A DNA stretch of 10,019 nucleotides from Bacteroidota bacterium (GTDB lineage Bacteria; Bacteroidota; Bacteroidia; Bacteroidales; Bacteroidaceae), in the NCBI GenBank assembly GCA_023458215.1, contig JAEXAJ010000198.1, positions 1 to 10,019 on the forward strand, written 5' to 3'. How positions within the stretch are numbered: position 1 is the stretch's first letter; each line of letters starts with the position of its first letter. This document shows positions 1-8,100 of this stretch, piece after piece. The position numbers and the translations under genes are program-made. Below the pieces are notes generated by a model. That model had not been told where the DNA came from, did not search any database, and was given only the letters and a program-made list of their open reading frames with translations.

Positions 1-1
1 G

Positions 2-1117
2 GATAATGGTGGCATGATTACTAGCGACTTCTTGATAACTAAGTTGCTGAAAGTTAGTGATGTCCGGATTCAGATAATCCAGGATATATGCACTAACGGT
101 GAATTTAATTTGTATTATCTTGCTAGATTGGGGATACCTAAAAAAGCTTTCAGGACAAAGATGTCGAGTGAAATCCTGAATTCGCTGTTTTCTGCATTGA
201 ATGATTTTAAGATGGCAGATGGTATTTCTAAGTTAGACTTGTTTCATCATGCCATTGAATCGTTTGGGTCTTCTTATATAAGTCATCAAAATTTGATGAC
301 TGTTATTCTTAGCATTAAGAACGTAGAAGATTATAGGCGTTTTATGGAAGAGGTACGTGTGCATGAATTTGAATTGACAGAAGAACATTGGTGCAAGCTG
401 GTAGTGTTATTGAAGTCACTGAGTAATCGGTTTAATATTCAGGATACAGATATTATTCGGCAGGTATATTCACGTGTGGCTACCAATGCAGAAGTTAATT
501 CCTTGGTATATGGTCATTTTTGTAGTGTAGAATTTAAAGATATAGTATTTGATACTTGGGGAGCAGTCCCCATAAATGCCGAAAGTGTACGTAAAGTAAT
601 TGGCAAACGAACATTGGCTGAAAAGATCTGTCATAATATGTATAGGTTGCCAGATCAATATCTAAAATCCTTGATTATTCTCCAGAATTACAAACAGAAA
701 AACCCAGAGGGTATAACCGAGAAGAATGTTGCTGAAAAAATCCGGTCTTATGAGGTGTATTACGTGAATCGTATAAATGCTGGAGAAGTTAATTTTTGGG
801 AATTGAGGCGTATTGTACCATTTTGGGTACGTTCCGGTTGGATACCACAGACAAAAGTATTGTCTGCCATTTTTAGATATTATAAGTCATTGTCTTGTGG
901 AGATATTACTCCAACCGGTTCCGAAAATCCAGAGGCTATTCGGAAAGTGGCTTTACAAAATTTAGTTGTATTGAGAAGACGTATGGAATATGCTGAACAA
1001 AAGGGTTTCTCAAAAGTACGGATTTGTATGAAAGATTTGTCTGAGCGTGTATCAAAGGCGGCAGAAAATATTGCGATGGAATATCCTTTGGACAAATTGA
1101 AGGCAATATTGTCGTAA
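2..1117 (+). CDS. Hypothetical protein, probably 5'-truncated by window edge
   Basis: I do not recognise this protein. The reading frame is open from base 2 to the TAA at 1115-1117, and the first ATG is at 14. No stop lies between the edge and that ATG, so the gene probably begins outside the window; from the ATG it would be 367 residues. The product looks soluble and mostly helical, with no signal peptide or membrane segment. Charged helices dominate, and the C-terminus is basic and coiled-coil-like (around residues 315-360, with a run of arginines near 322). It has no obvious nucleotide-binding, DNA-binding or protease motif. Codon choice is more AT-rich than in carB or trpS, with many TTA, ATA and AGG codons, which may mean recent acquisition or low expression. 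It ends at a strong hairpin shared with trpS. That it is a real gene is well supported by length; its function is unknown. Confidence 0.7.
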   Translation, partial: DNGGMITSDFLITKLLKVSDVRIQIIQDICTNGEFNLYYLARLGIPKKAFRTKMSSEILNSLFSALNDFKMADGISKLDLFHHAIESFGSSYISHQNLMTVILSIKNVEDYRRFMEEVRVHEFELTEEHWCKLVVLLKSLSNRFNIQDTDIIRQVYSRVATNAEVNSLVYGHFCSVEFKDIVFDTWGAVPINAESVRKVIGKRTLAEKICHNMYRLPDQYLKSLIILQNYKQKNPEGITEKNVAEKIRSYEVYYVNRINAGEVNFWELRRIVPFWVRSGWIPQTKVLSAIFRYYKSLSCGDITPTGSENPEAIRKVALQNLVVLRRRMEYAEQKGFSKVRICMKDLSERVSKAAENIAMEYPLDKLKAILS

Positions 1118-1141
1118 TTTTGAATGAGAGCTATTAAATAA

Positions 1142-1185
1142 AAAAGCAGCTTCAGAGTCGTTATAAAAATTCTGAAGCTGCTTTT
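1142..1185. terminator. Bidirectional intrinsic terminator between the hypothetical gene and trpS
   Basis: A perfect 15-bp stem pairs 1142-1156 (AAAAGCAGCTTCAGA) with 1171-1185 around a 14-base loop. It lies between two convergent genes, 24 bases after the stop at 1117 and 3 bases past the trpS stop codon (1189-1191). On the minus strand the stem is followed by a run of Ts (complement of the A-run at 1140-1145) and then TATTTAAT, which makes a strong terminator for trpS. On the plus strand the stem ends in TTTT, so it should also stop the left-hand gene. Confidence 0.85.
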
Positions 1186-1188
1186 GTG

Positions 1189-2283
1189 TTACTCTCCCCT
1201 AAATTTCTTCACTTGTTCTGCAATCAATTCAGCATCATCAAAATAATTTATTTTCATTGCCCTGCGAACGTCATCTAAAGTAGCTGCGGCAGCTTCTCTT
1301 GCTATTTCACAACCTTTCTGCAACATATCATAGATGGCAGGAATGTCTTTTTCGAATTCCTTGCGGCGGTTACGGATGGGTTCTAAGGTTTCTTGCATAA
1401 TAGAATTAAGGAAACCTTTCACTTTCATATCGCCTAAACCACCACGTTGATAATGGGCCTTTAACTCTTCCAAGTTAGGATAATCAGGCAAGTAGAGTCC
1501 GAAATGTTCGGGACGGCAGAAGGCATCCAAATAGGTAAATACAGTGTTACCTTCTATCTTACCCGGATCTTGTACACGCAGGTGGTCGGGGTCGGTATAC
1601 ATGCTCTTTACTTTCTTCTGTACTTCGTCCGCAGAGTCGGATAGGTAGATGCAGTTACCCAATGATTTACTCATCTTGGCTTTTCCGTCGGTTCCCGGCA
1701 GACGCAGACAAGCGGCATTGTCCGGTAATAAAATTTCCGGTTCAACCAGTGTATCACCGTATATGAAGTTAAAACGACGGACGATTTCACGCGCCTGCTC
1801 CAGCATCGGTTCCTGGTCTTCGCCTACGGGAACGGTGGTTGCTTTAAATGCGGTGATATCTGCCGTCTGGCTAATGGGATAGGTAAAGAAACCTACCGGG
1901 ATGCTTGCTTCGAAGTTGCGCATCTGGATTTCTGATTTTACCGTTGGGTTGCGCTGCAGACGCGATACGGTTACCAAATTCATATAATAGAAGGTGAGCT
2001 CGCAGAGCTCGGCTATTTGTGATTGGATGAAAATGGTGGATTTAGTAGGGTCTAAACCTACGGCCATATAGTCCAATGCAACTTCAATCACATTCTGGCG
2101 TACTTTCTCGGGATTGTCGACATTGTCGGTAAGAGCTTGGGCATCAGCGATAAAAACAAAAATCTTATCGAATAATCCAGAGTTTTGCAACTCAACTCTT
2201 CTTCTTAACGATCCTACGTAGTGTCCTATGTGCAGGCGGCCGGTCGGGCGGTCACCTGTAAGTATAATCTTTTCTTTTCCCAT
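1189..2283 (-). CDS. trpS: Tryptophan--tRNA ligase (TrpRS)
   Basis: This is a class I aminoacyl-tRNA synthetase, which activates tryptophan with ATP and charges tRNA-Trp in the cytoplasm. The 364-residue protein has the HIGH signature at residues 18-21 (LHIGHYVGS), the KMSKS loop at 203-207 (KMSKSLGN), and the PVGEDQ motif at 152-157 that is typical of TrpRS and helps separate it from TyrRS. It is slightly longer than the roughly 330-340 residues of many bacterial TrpRS but complete at both ends. The start is the ATG at 2283-2281, which places the HIGH motif at the usual distance from the N-terminus. A promoter-like TATCTTTG lies about 35 bases upstream, and a hairpin follows the stop directly. 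It runs in the same direction as the hybrid kinase upstream, but a large inverted repeat and its own promoter suggest separate transcription. I see no T-box or leader peptide in the short 5' region. Confidence 0.97.
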   Translation of the reverse strand: MGKEKIILTGDRPTGRLHIGHYVGSLRRRVELQNSGLFDKIFVFIADAQALTDNVDNPEKVRQNVIEVALDYMAVGLDPTKSTIFIQSQIAELCELTFYYMNLVTVSRLQRNPTVKSEIQMRNFEASIPVGFFTYPISQTADITAFKATTVPVGEDQEPMLEQAREIVRRFNFIYGDTLVEPEILLPDNAACLRLPGTDGKAKMSKSLGNCIYLSDSADEVQKKVKSMYTDPDHLRVQDPGKIEGNTVFTYLDAFCRPEHFGLYLPDYPNLEELKAHYQRGGLGDMKVKGFLNSIMQETLEPIRNRRKEFEKDIPAIYDMLQKGCEIAREAAAATLDDVRRAMKINYFDDAELIAEQVKKFRGE

Positions 2284-2317
2284 TCTTTATATATTCCTTA
2301 TGATTTAAAAAACGCCA

Positions 2318-2325
2318 CAAAGATA
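2318..2325 (-). promoter_or_regulatory. Putative trpS promoter, -7 element
   Basis: On the minus strand these bases read TATCTTTG, a full match to the Bacteroidetes -7 consensus TAnnTTTG. They sit 34 bases upstream of the trpS ATG. No clear TTTG is present at the expected -33 distance, which falls around 2345-2349 inside one arm of the inverted repeat 2334-2422. A start near 2311 would give a 5' leader of about 27 bases. Confidence 0.55.
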
Positions 2326-2333
2326 CTTTAAAT

Positions 2334-2422
2334 AATTAAGAATGAAGAATGAAAAATGAAGAATTGCCATGCGGCATTATAATGCAGCCTAATTCTTCAT
2401 TTTTCATTCTTCATTCTTAATT
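2334..2422. repeat. Perfect 32-bp inverted repeat built from 7-bp tandem units
   Basis: The left arm (2334-2365) and right arm (2391-2422) are exact reverse complements over 32 bases, separated by 25 bases. Each arm is AATT followed by four heptads: in the left arm AAGAATG, AAGAATG, AAAAATG and AAGAATT (2338-2365). One strand of each arm is therefore almost pure purine. The 25-base centre includes a second palindrome, GCATTATAATGC (2374-2385). The element fills the space between the kinase stop codon (2423-2425) and the trpS -7 box. It could terminate kinase mRNA, although no T-run follows the stem; the alternatives are a small interspersed repeat or a protein-binding structure. Confidence 0.9.
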
Positions 2423-4453
2423 TTAGTAAGCGTGGTTATACATCGTACTTTCCAGCATACTAAGTAATTCTTGTTTTTTGATGGGTTTGGTAAGATACTC
2501 ATTGCAGCCCGCTTCTAATGCATTCACGCGGTCGGAATTGAAAGCATTTGCCGTGACGGCGATGATGGGGATGTCCTTGTCGAAGACACGTATTCTGCGA
2601 GTAGCTTCCAGTCCATCCATTCGAGGCATACGTATGTCCATGAGAATCAATGAGTAGGGATTCATTCTAGCCATTTCAACTGCTTCAAACCCATTGATTG
2701 CCCGGTCTATATGTGCGTTCTTCAACAGAGATTTCAGTAAGAGGTAATTACTGTCTTTGTCTTCTGCAACTAATATATACTGGTCTTTTAAGAAATCATG
2801 GTCAATACTGGTCGACTTGGATAATGTTAATGGAATAGATAGAATGGCGGGAGTTACTATTTCTGCTTCTTTTAGTTCTATTTCCGCTTCACAACCGTTC
2901 CAAGCCCAAAAAGTAGATCCTTTTCCATATTCTGATTCAAAACCTATACGGCCTCCTACGGCGTCGGAGATTGCTTTGCAGATGGAAAGTCCTAAACCGG
3001 TGCCTTGGGCAAAATCGTCCAACTTCTCAAAACGTTGGAAGATGCGGTGCTGCTTCTCTTTGGGAATTCCGATACCGGTATCTTCCACATAGAGACGGAG
3101 TCCTTTGTCTACATATTCGTATCCCATCTTGATGTATCCTTTCGGAGTGTATTTGATGGCATTTGTGGCAAAGTTGGTTAATATCTGTGCGAGGCGGTTC
3201 TTATCCAAATGTACGATGCATTTGCGATAAGGGTTTATGGAACGGAATTGGACATCCGGATTGGTAACGCGTTGCTTCATTGAAGTTGCAAAATCATCGA
3301 AGAAAGAAGCCAGGTCAAAGGTTTCCCGTTTGAGTTCCATCATTCCTGACTCTAACTTTGAAAGGTCGAGGATGTCGTTGATTAACCTAAGCAGTAAATC
3401 ATTGTTCACGTTGATGATTTGGGCGAATTCATCCCGTTCCTCTTGGTCGTTGGTATTCATTAATAGCTGAGAGAATCCCACGATGGCGTTGAGCGGTGTA
3501 CGAATTTCATGGCTCATATTGGCAAGGAAAGCTGATTTTAGCTTGTCGGCTTCCTGAGCTTTCTTTTTTTCTTCTTCCAAGCTTTCGTTGATGTTTTTCC
3601 ATTCGGTATCATCACGACGGAAACCGATGTACTTGATTACTTTTCCGTTCTGATCCTTTTCAAAGGGAGCACCATATACGGTCGTATAATGCCAGTTGTC
3701 ATTATCCGAATATCTCAGGCGTTTGTGGAATAAGAGTGTCTCATCACGACCTTCATTCATGGCATCAATCACTTCTTTCACCCGCTCGCGGTCGTCAGGA
3801 TGAACGGCATTGAAGTAGTCTTCGGAGGTAAGTATGCTTTCCGAACCTTTTATGTGCTCATTGCTCGAATTGAACAGGTGGGTGATGCTGTCGTATTCCC
3901 ACTGTACCAAATCACTGGCTTGAATGGCAAGTTTTACTTTTTTATCTTTGTTTTCAAGTTCTTCGTTATGCAGATATTGGTGTGTTACATCTTTCAGGGT
4001 GCCTACAATACTTTTAACGGCATTCTCCTCATTGTGTTCGGATACAGTCATTTGGACTTCGAAATACATGTCTGAGTTGCTCTCTTTATCATTTATTTTG
4101 CAGACACATACTTCTTTCTGAGACAAATTGTTGCTAAGGCGGGTAAGTGCAGCTTCGAAATTAGTACGATATGGCTCAAGAATATATTTCAGTAAATGAG
4201 TATATCTGACGCTTGTCTGCGATCTAAGCTTCCCGTATAATGCATTGAATATTTGGTCTTCGCAGTTATAGGACCAAATTGAAATGTCTGCGGCGCCAAT
4301 TGCTAGTTCTAGTTTCTTACGGATCGCAATCAATTCAACTTTCTCGTTTGAGTTGTTCAATTTATGTTTTAAGCGACTATAAAGAGTGTACAAAGACACT
4401 GTGGTAATGAATAATAGTATAGTCAGTGCTGTTAATATAATTATAGTTGTCAT
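2423..4453 (-). CDS. Hybrid sensor histidine kinase / response regulator with PAS domains
   Basis: A two-component signalling protein. From the ATG at 4453-4451 it has 676 residues. Residues about 2-24 form one hydrophobic membrane anchor, with no periplasmic domain. Two PAS-like regions follow, about 50-157 and 175-285; the second has the HPDDRERV segment and a PAC-like YIGFRRDDTEW. A coiled linker (about 285-310) leads to the HisKA H-box with phospho-acceptor H315 (SHEIRTPLN), then the HATPase_c N-box (about 427-431), G1 DTGIGIP (458-464) and G2 GTGLGLS (484-490). The C-terminal receiver (about 558-676) has E564/D565, phospho-acceptor D606, T634 and K656. There is no DNA-binding output domain, so a partner protein is needed; none is in the window. 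The sensors should face the cytoplasm. A TTG four codons upstream (4465-4463) is also in frame, but the ATG gives a normal anchor and is preferred. It is transcribed away from carB, and I recognise no promoter for it. Confidence 0.93.
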   Translation of the reverse strand: MTTIIILTALTILLFITTVSLYTLYSRLKHKLNNSNEKVELIAIRKKLELAIGAADISIWSYNCEDQIFNALYGKLRSQTSVRYTHLLKYILEPYRTNFEAALTRLSNNLSQKEVCVCKINDKESNSDMYFEVQMTVSEHNEENAVKSIVGTLKDVTHQYLHNEELENKDKKVKLAIQASDLVQWEYDSITHLFNSSNEHIKGSESILTSEDYFNAVHPDDRERVKEVIDAMNEGRDETLLFHKRLRYSDNDNWHYTTVYGAPFEKDQNGKVIKYIGFRRDDTEWKNINESLEEEKKKAQEADKLKSAFLANMSHEIRTPLNAIVGFSQLLMNTNDQEERDEFAQIINVNNDLLLRLINDILDLSKLESGMMELKRETFDLASFFDDFATSMKQRVTNPDVQFRSINPYRKCIVHLDKNRLAQILTNFATNAIKYTPKGYIKMGYEYVDKGLRLYVEDTGIGIPKEKQHRIFQRFEKLDDFAQGTGLGLSICKAISDAVGGRIGFESEYGKGSTFWAWNGCEAEIELKEAEIVTPAILSIPLTLSKSTSIDHDFLKDQYILVAEDKDSNYLLLKSLLKNAHIDRAINGFEAVEMARMNPYSLILMDIRMPRMDGLEATRRIRVFDKDIPIIAVTANAFNSDRVNALEAGCNEYLTKPIKKQELLSMLESTMYNHAY

Positions 4454-4868
4454 ATTAGAATGCAATTAAAGTTGCGATTTTTTTTCATGATGTATAAGCA
4501 TAAAGCCTGAATAATAGGCTGATTAAGACATGATGCAGCCTTTACATAAAAGAATTTTGTTCATGATACTGCTTATTTAATAGTTCGTAATTGGTTGATT
4601 TTCGTAATTATAACAATTGATAATGTGATTATGTTGCAGAAAAAAAAGGAATTATTTTGAATGCGAGTGTATTCGAATAAAATCCCCTTTGTATATGCCC
4701 GAATCGTATTAGCTCCATGTCTTCTCCTTACATAAGTATCTCTATAGGGAGAAGTTGCGGAGTTGGTACGGTTTTGGTACGCAAATGTTGCTGTGCATTG
4801 ACCAAGCATTGTTAAATAGCCCCTCTTTACCTATATTGTATAATTGATGAAAAAACCTTTTCGGATTA
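4454..4868. other. Intergenic region between the divergent kinase and carB leader
   Basis: I see no convincing gene in this stretch. It is AT-rich and should hold the kinase promoter on the minus strand, but no clear TAnnTTTG is present in that direction. Small structures are visible: the inverted repeat CTTCTCC/GGAGAAG (4721-4727 and 4748-4754), the direct repeat TTGGTACG at 4763-4770 and 4774-4781 (11 bases apart), the palindrome ATTCGAAT (4671-4678), and AGCCT/AGGCT (4504-4508 and 4516-4520). Any of these could be operator sites, but nothing in the sequence proves it. Confidence 0.5.
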
Positions 4869-4900
4869 TTTGCTCATCTCACAAATAAGTCGTTACTTTG
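4869..4900 (+). promoter_or_regulatory. Promoter of the carB leader transcript
   Basis: TTTG at 4869-4872, a 20-base spacer and TTACTTTG at 4893-4900 fit the Bacteroidetes promoter pattern with one mismatch (TT for TA in the -7 box). Transcription would start near 4907, about 13 bases before the leader ATG. No comparable element is present between the leader terminator and carB, so this is the best candidate for the carB promoter. Confidence 0.65.
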
Positions 4901-4919
4901 CACAAATTTTAAAGTAGCA

Positions 4920-5036
4920 ATGACAAAACAGGAAATGAGAAGCAAATACTACCTCCATTCGAATGAATATCATTCGGGAGCCGTTGATTTCTCTTTCTTC
5001 GATGATGATATTTTTAGTTCTTTGGTAATGCGTTAA
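4920..5036 (+). CDS. 38-codon leader peptide upstream of carB
   Basis: A short frame runs from ATG at 4920 to TAA at 5034-5036 and encodes 38 residues, beginning MTKQEMRSKYY and ending in IFSSLVMR. It lies directly behind a promoter and ends inside the 5' arm of an intrinsic terminator, so a ribosome reaching its stop would cover that arm. The second half is T-rich on the coding strand: 22 of the 36 bases at 4988-5023 are T, encoding several Phe, Ser and Asp codons. The peptide has only two Arg codons and no cluster of one amino acid, which argues against classic amino-acid-specific attenuation. The arrangement matches the pyrBI leader of enteric bacteria, in which low UTP slows polymerase on a U-rich stretch so that the ribosome catches up. 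The ORF and its position are seen directly; its role in regulation is inferred. Confidence 0.6.
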   Translation: MTKQEMRSKYYLHSNEYHSGAVDFSFFDDDIFSSLVMR

Positions 5037-5064
5037 TCCTTTCAAAGGGTAACGCATTTTTTTT
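5027..5064 (+). terminator. Attenuator: intrinsic terminator in the carB leader
   Basis: AATGCGTTA (5027-5035) pairs perfectly with TAACGCATT (5050-5058). The stem extends as T-CCT/AGG-G past one bulged A, with a small loop around 5041-5045. Eight Ts follow at 5057-5064. This is a strong Rho-independent terminator 40 bases upstream of the carB start, in an mRNA that must cross it to express carB. The leader ORF stop codon (5034-5036) sits at the top of the 5' arm, so translation to the end of the leader would prevent the hairpin from folding. Confidence 0.85.
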
Positions 5065-5104
5065 GTGCATATACGGTGAAACTTATAGATAACTACATAG
5101 AGAA

Positions 5105-8100
5105 ATGGAAAAGAATTTAAAGAAAGTACTTGTATTGGGCTCAGGAGCGCTCAAGATCGGTCAGGCCGGAGAATTTGACTATTCCGGTTCACAAGCGTTG
5201 AAAGCTTTGCGTGAAGAAGGTATCAGTTCAGTTTTGGTGAATCCAAACATTGCAACCATCCAAACCTCAGAAGGTATTGCCGACAAGGTGTATTTCTTGC
5301 CTGTAACTACGTACTTCGTAGAAGAAATCATCAAAAAAGAAGAACCGGACGGCATCTTGCTGGCTTTCGGTGGACAAACAGCCTTGAACTGTGGCGCCGA
5401 ACTTTATACGAAAGGTATTCTTGCCAAATATGGCGTACGCGTACTAGGTACTTCGGTAGACGCTATCATGTACACGGAAGACCGTGATCTCTTTGTGAAG
5501 AAGTTGAACGAGATTCAGATGAAGACTCCCGTGAGCCAGGCTGTAGAAACGATGGATGATGCCATTGCTGCTGCACGCCGTATCGGTTATCCGGTGATGG
5601 TTCGCTCGGCTTACGCATTGGGCGGTTTGGGTAGCGGTATTTGCGCTGATGAAGAAGAATTCTTGAAACTTGCAGAAAGTTCTTTCGCTTTCTCTACACA
5701 GATTTTGGTTGAAGAATCACTGAAAGGATGGAAAGAGATAGAATTTGAGGTAATCCGTGATGCAAACGACCATTGCTTTACAGTAGCAAGCATGGAAAAC
5801 TTCGACCCGCTGGGTATTCATACAGGTGAGTCTATTGTAGTAGCTCCTACCTGCTCACTGACTGACGAACAAGTGAAGATGTTGCAAGAACTTTCTGCAA
5901 ATTGTATCCGTCACTTAGGCATCGTAGGCGAATGTAATATTCAATATGCGTTCAATGCCGAAACAAACGACTATCGTGTGATTGAGGTAAATGCACGTCT
6001 GTCACGCTCTTCTGCATTGGCGTCTAAAGCAACCGGCTATCCTTTGGCTTTTGTGGCCGCTAAGGTAGCACTGGGTTATACACTCGATCAGATCGGTGAA
6101 ATGGGCACTCCATACTCAGCATACGTAGCTCCCCAGCTGGATTATTTGATCTGCAAGATACCTCGCTGGGACTTGACAAAGTTTGCCGGTGTAAGCCGTG
6201 AGATCGGTTCAAGCATGAAGTCGGTAGGCGAAATCATGTCTATCGGACGCTCTTTCGAAGAAATCATTCAGAAAGGTTTGCGTATGATCGGTCAGGGCAT
6301 GCACGGTTTTGTGGGCAATGACTTGGAATTTGACGATTTGGATCACGAACTTTCTCATCCTACCGATTTGCGTGTATTCGCCATTGCAGCTGCTTTGGAA
6401 AAGGGGTATACTATCGAACGTATCTTCGACTTGACTAAGATCGATCCTTGGTTCCTTGGCAAATTGAAGAATATTGTTGATTATAAAGATAAGCTTTCTC
6501 AATATAATAAGGTCGAAGATATTCCGGCTGATGTATTGCGCAAAGCAAAAGAACTGGGCTTCTCTGACTTCCAGATCGCCCGCTTCGTATTGAACCCCGA
6601 AGGCAATATGGAGAAAGAAAACCTGATGGTACGTGAACGTCGTAAAGAGCTTGGCATCTTGCCGTCTGTAAGACGCATCAATACCATTGCTTCCGAACAT
6701 CCTGAGCTGACCAACTATCTGTATATGACTTACAATGGAGAGGGATATGCCGTTAATTACTACAAGAATGAGAAGTCAGTCGTAGTATTGGGTTCCGGTG
6801 CTTACCGTATCGGTTCTTCTGTAGAATTTGACTGGTGCTCGGTGAATGCTATTCAAACAGCTCGCAAATTGGGTTATAAATCAATTATGATTAACTACAA
6901 CCCCGAAACTGTTTCTACGGACTACGATATGTGCGACCGTCTCTATTTTGACGAACTTTCCTTCGAACGTGTACTCGATGTTATCGACTTGGAACAACCT
7001 CGCGGTGTGATCGTATCAGTAGGCGGACAGATTCCTAATAACCTGGCAATGAAACTTCACCGCCAGTCGGTGCCTGTCTTGGGTACTTCTCCTATCTCTA
7101 TCGACCGTGCCGAGAATCGTAACAAGTTCTCAGCTATGCTTGACCAACTGGGTATCGACCAGCCGGCTTGGCAGGAACTTACCAGCTTGGAAGATGTGAA
7201 AGGCTTCGTGGAAAAGGTTGGTTATCCGGTGCTGGTTCGTCCGTCATACGTACTTTCGGGTGCTGCAATGAACGTTTGCTATGACGAAGAAGAGCTGGAA
7301 AACTTCTTGAGAATGGCTGCTGAGGTATCTAAAGAATACCCGGTAGTAGTATCTCAGTTCCTCGAAAACACAAAAGAAATAGAGTTCGATGCTGTGGCGC
7401 AGAACGGTGAAGTGGTAGAATATGCTATCTCTGAACATGTTGAATTTGCAGGTGTACACTCCGGTGATGCTACACTGGTATTCCCGGCACAGAAAATCTA
7501 TTTTGCAACAGCACGCCGCATCAAGAAGATCAGCCGTCAGATTGCAAAAGAATTGAATATCTCCGGTCCGTTCAATATCCAGTTCCTGGCTCACAACAAC
7601 GAGGTGAAGGTTATCGAATGTAATCTTCGTGCTTCTCGTAGCTTCCCGTTTGTGTCCAAAGTCTTGAAGCGTAACTTCATAGAAACCGCTACCCGCATTA
7701 TGCTGGATGCTCCTTATACACGTCCTGATAAATCAGCATTCGATATCGACTGGATTGGTGTAAAAGCTTCTCAGTTCTCGTTCTCCCGTTTGCACAAGGC
7801 AGACCCGGTACTGGGTGTAGATATGTCTTCTACGGGTGAAGTGGGATGTATCGGTGATGACTTCTCCGAAGCATTGATGAGTGCCATGATTGCTACCGGT
7901 TTTAAAGTTCCTGAAAAGGGCGTTATGTTCTCTTCGGGGGCCATGAAGTCGAAGGTTGACTTGTTGGATGCAAGCCGTATGCTCTTCGATAAAGGCTATA
8001 AGATTTACGCTACGGCAGGTACCGCCGCATTCTTGAATGCGCATGGTGTAACAACGGAAGCTGTTTACTGGCCTGACGAACGTGCGGATGCAGAGAATAA

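Noticed and set aside
1142..2422. CRISPR array or phase-variable invertible promoter at the inverted repeats
   Set aside because: Neither the terminator stem nor the 2334-2422 element has spacers. The 25 bases between the arms are too short to be an invertible promoter segment, and no recombinase gene is present.
4454..4465. TTG start adding four residues to the hybrid kinase
   Set aside because: The ATG at 4453 directly precedes the membrane anchor and needs no rare start codon. The difference does not affect function.
4661..4735. 24-codon plus-strand frame (MRVYSNKIPF...) as another leader peptide
   Set aside because: It has no promoter pattern ahead of it, no terminator at its end, and is over 180 bases before the real leader promoter.
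4573..4809. 78-codon minus-strand frame upstream of the kinase
   Set aside because: It has an ATG but no promoter or ribosome site that I can see, an odd composition with a poly-Phe stretch from an A-run, and no recognisable motif. It probably arises by chance in intergenic DNA.
4920..5036. Arginine-specific attenuation of carB
   Set aside because: The leader has only two Arg codons, not adjacent (residues 7 and 38). A nucleotide-sensing mechanism fits the T-rich tract better.
6209..6714. Overlapping minus-strand frames inside carB
   Set aside because: They are antisense to conserved CarB sequence, with no independent motif or signal.
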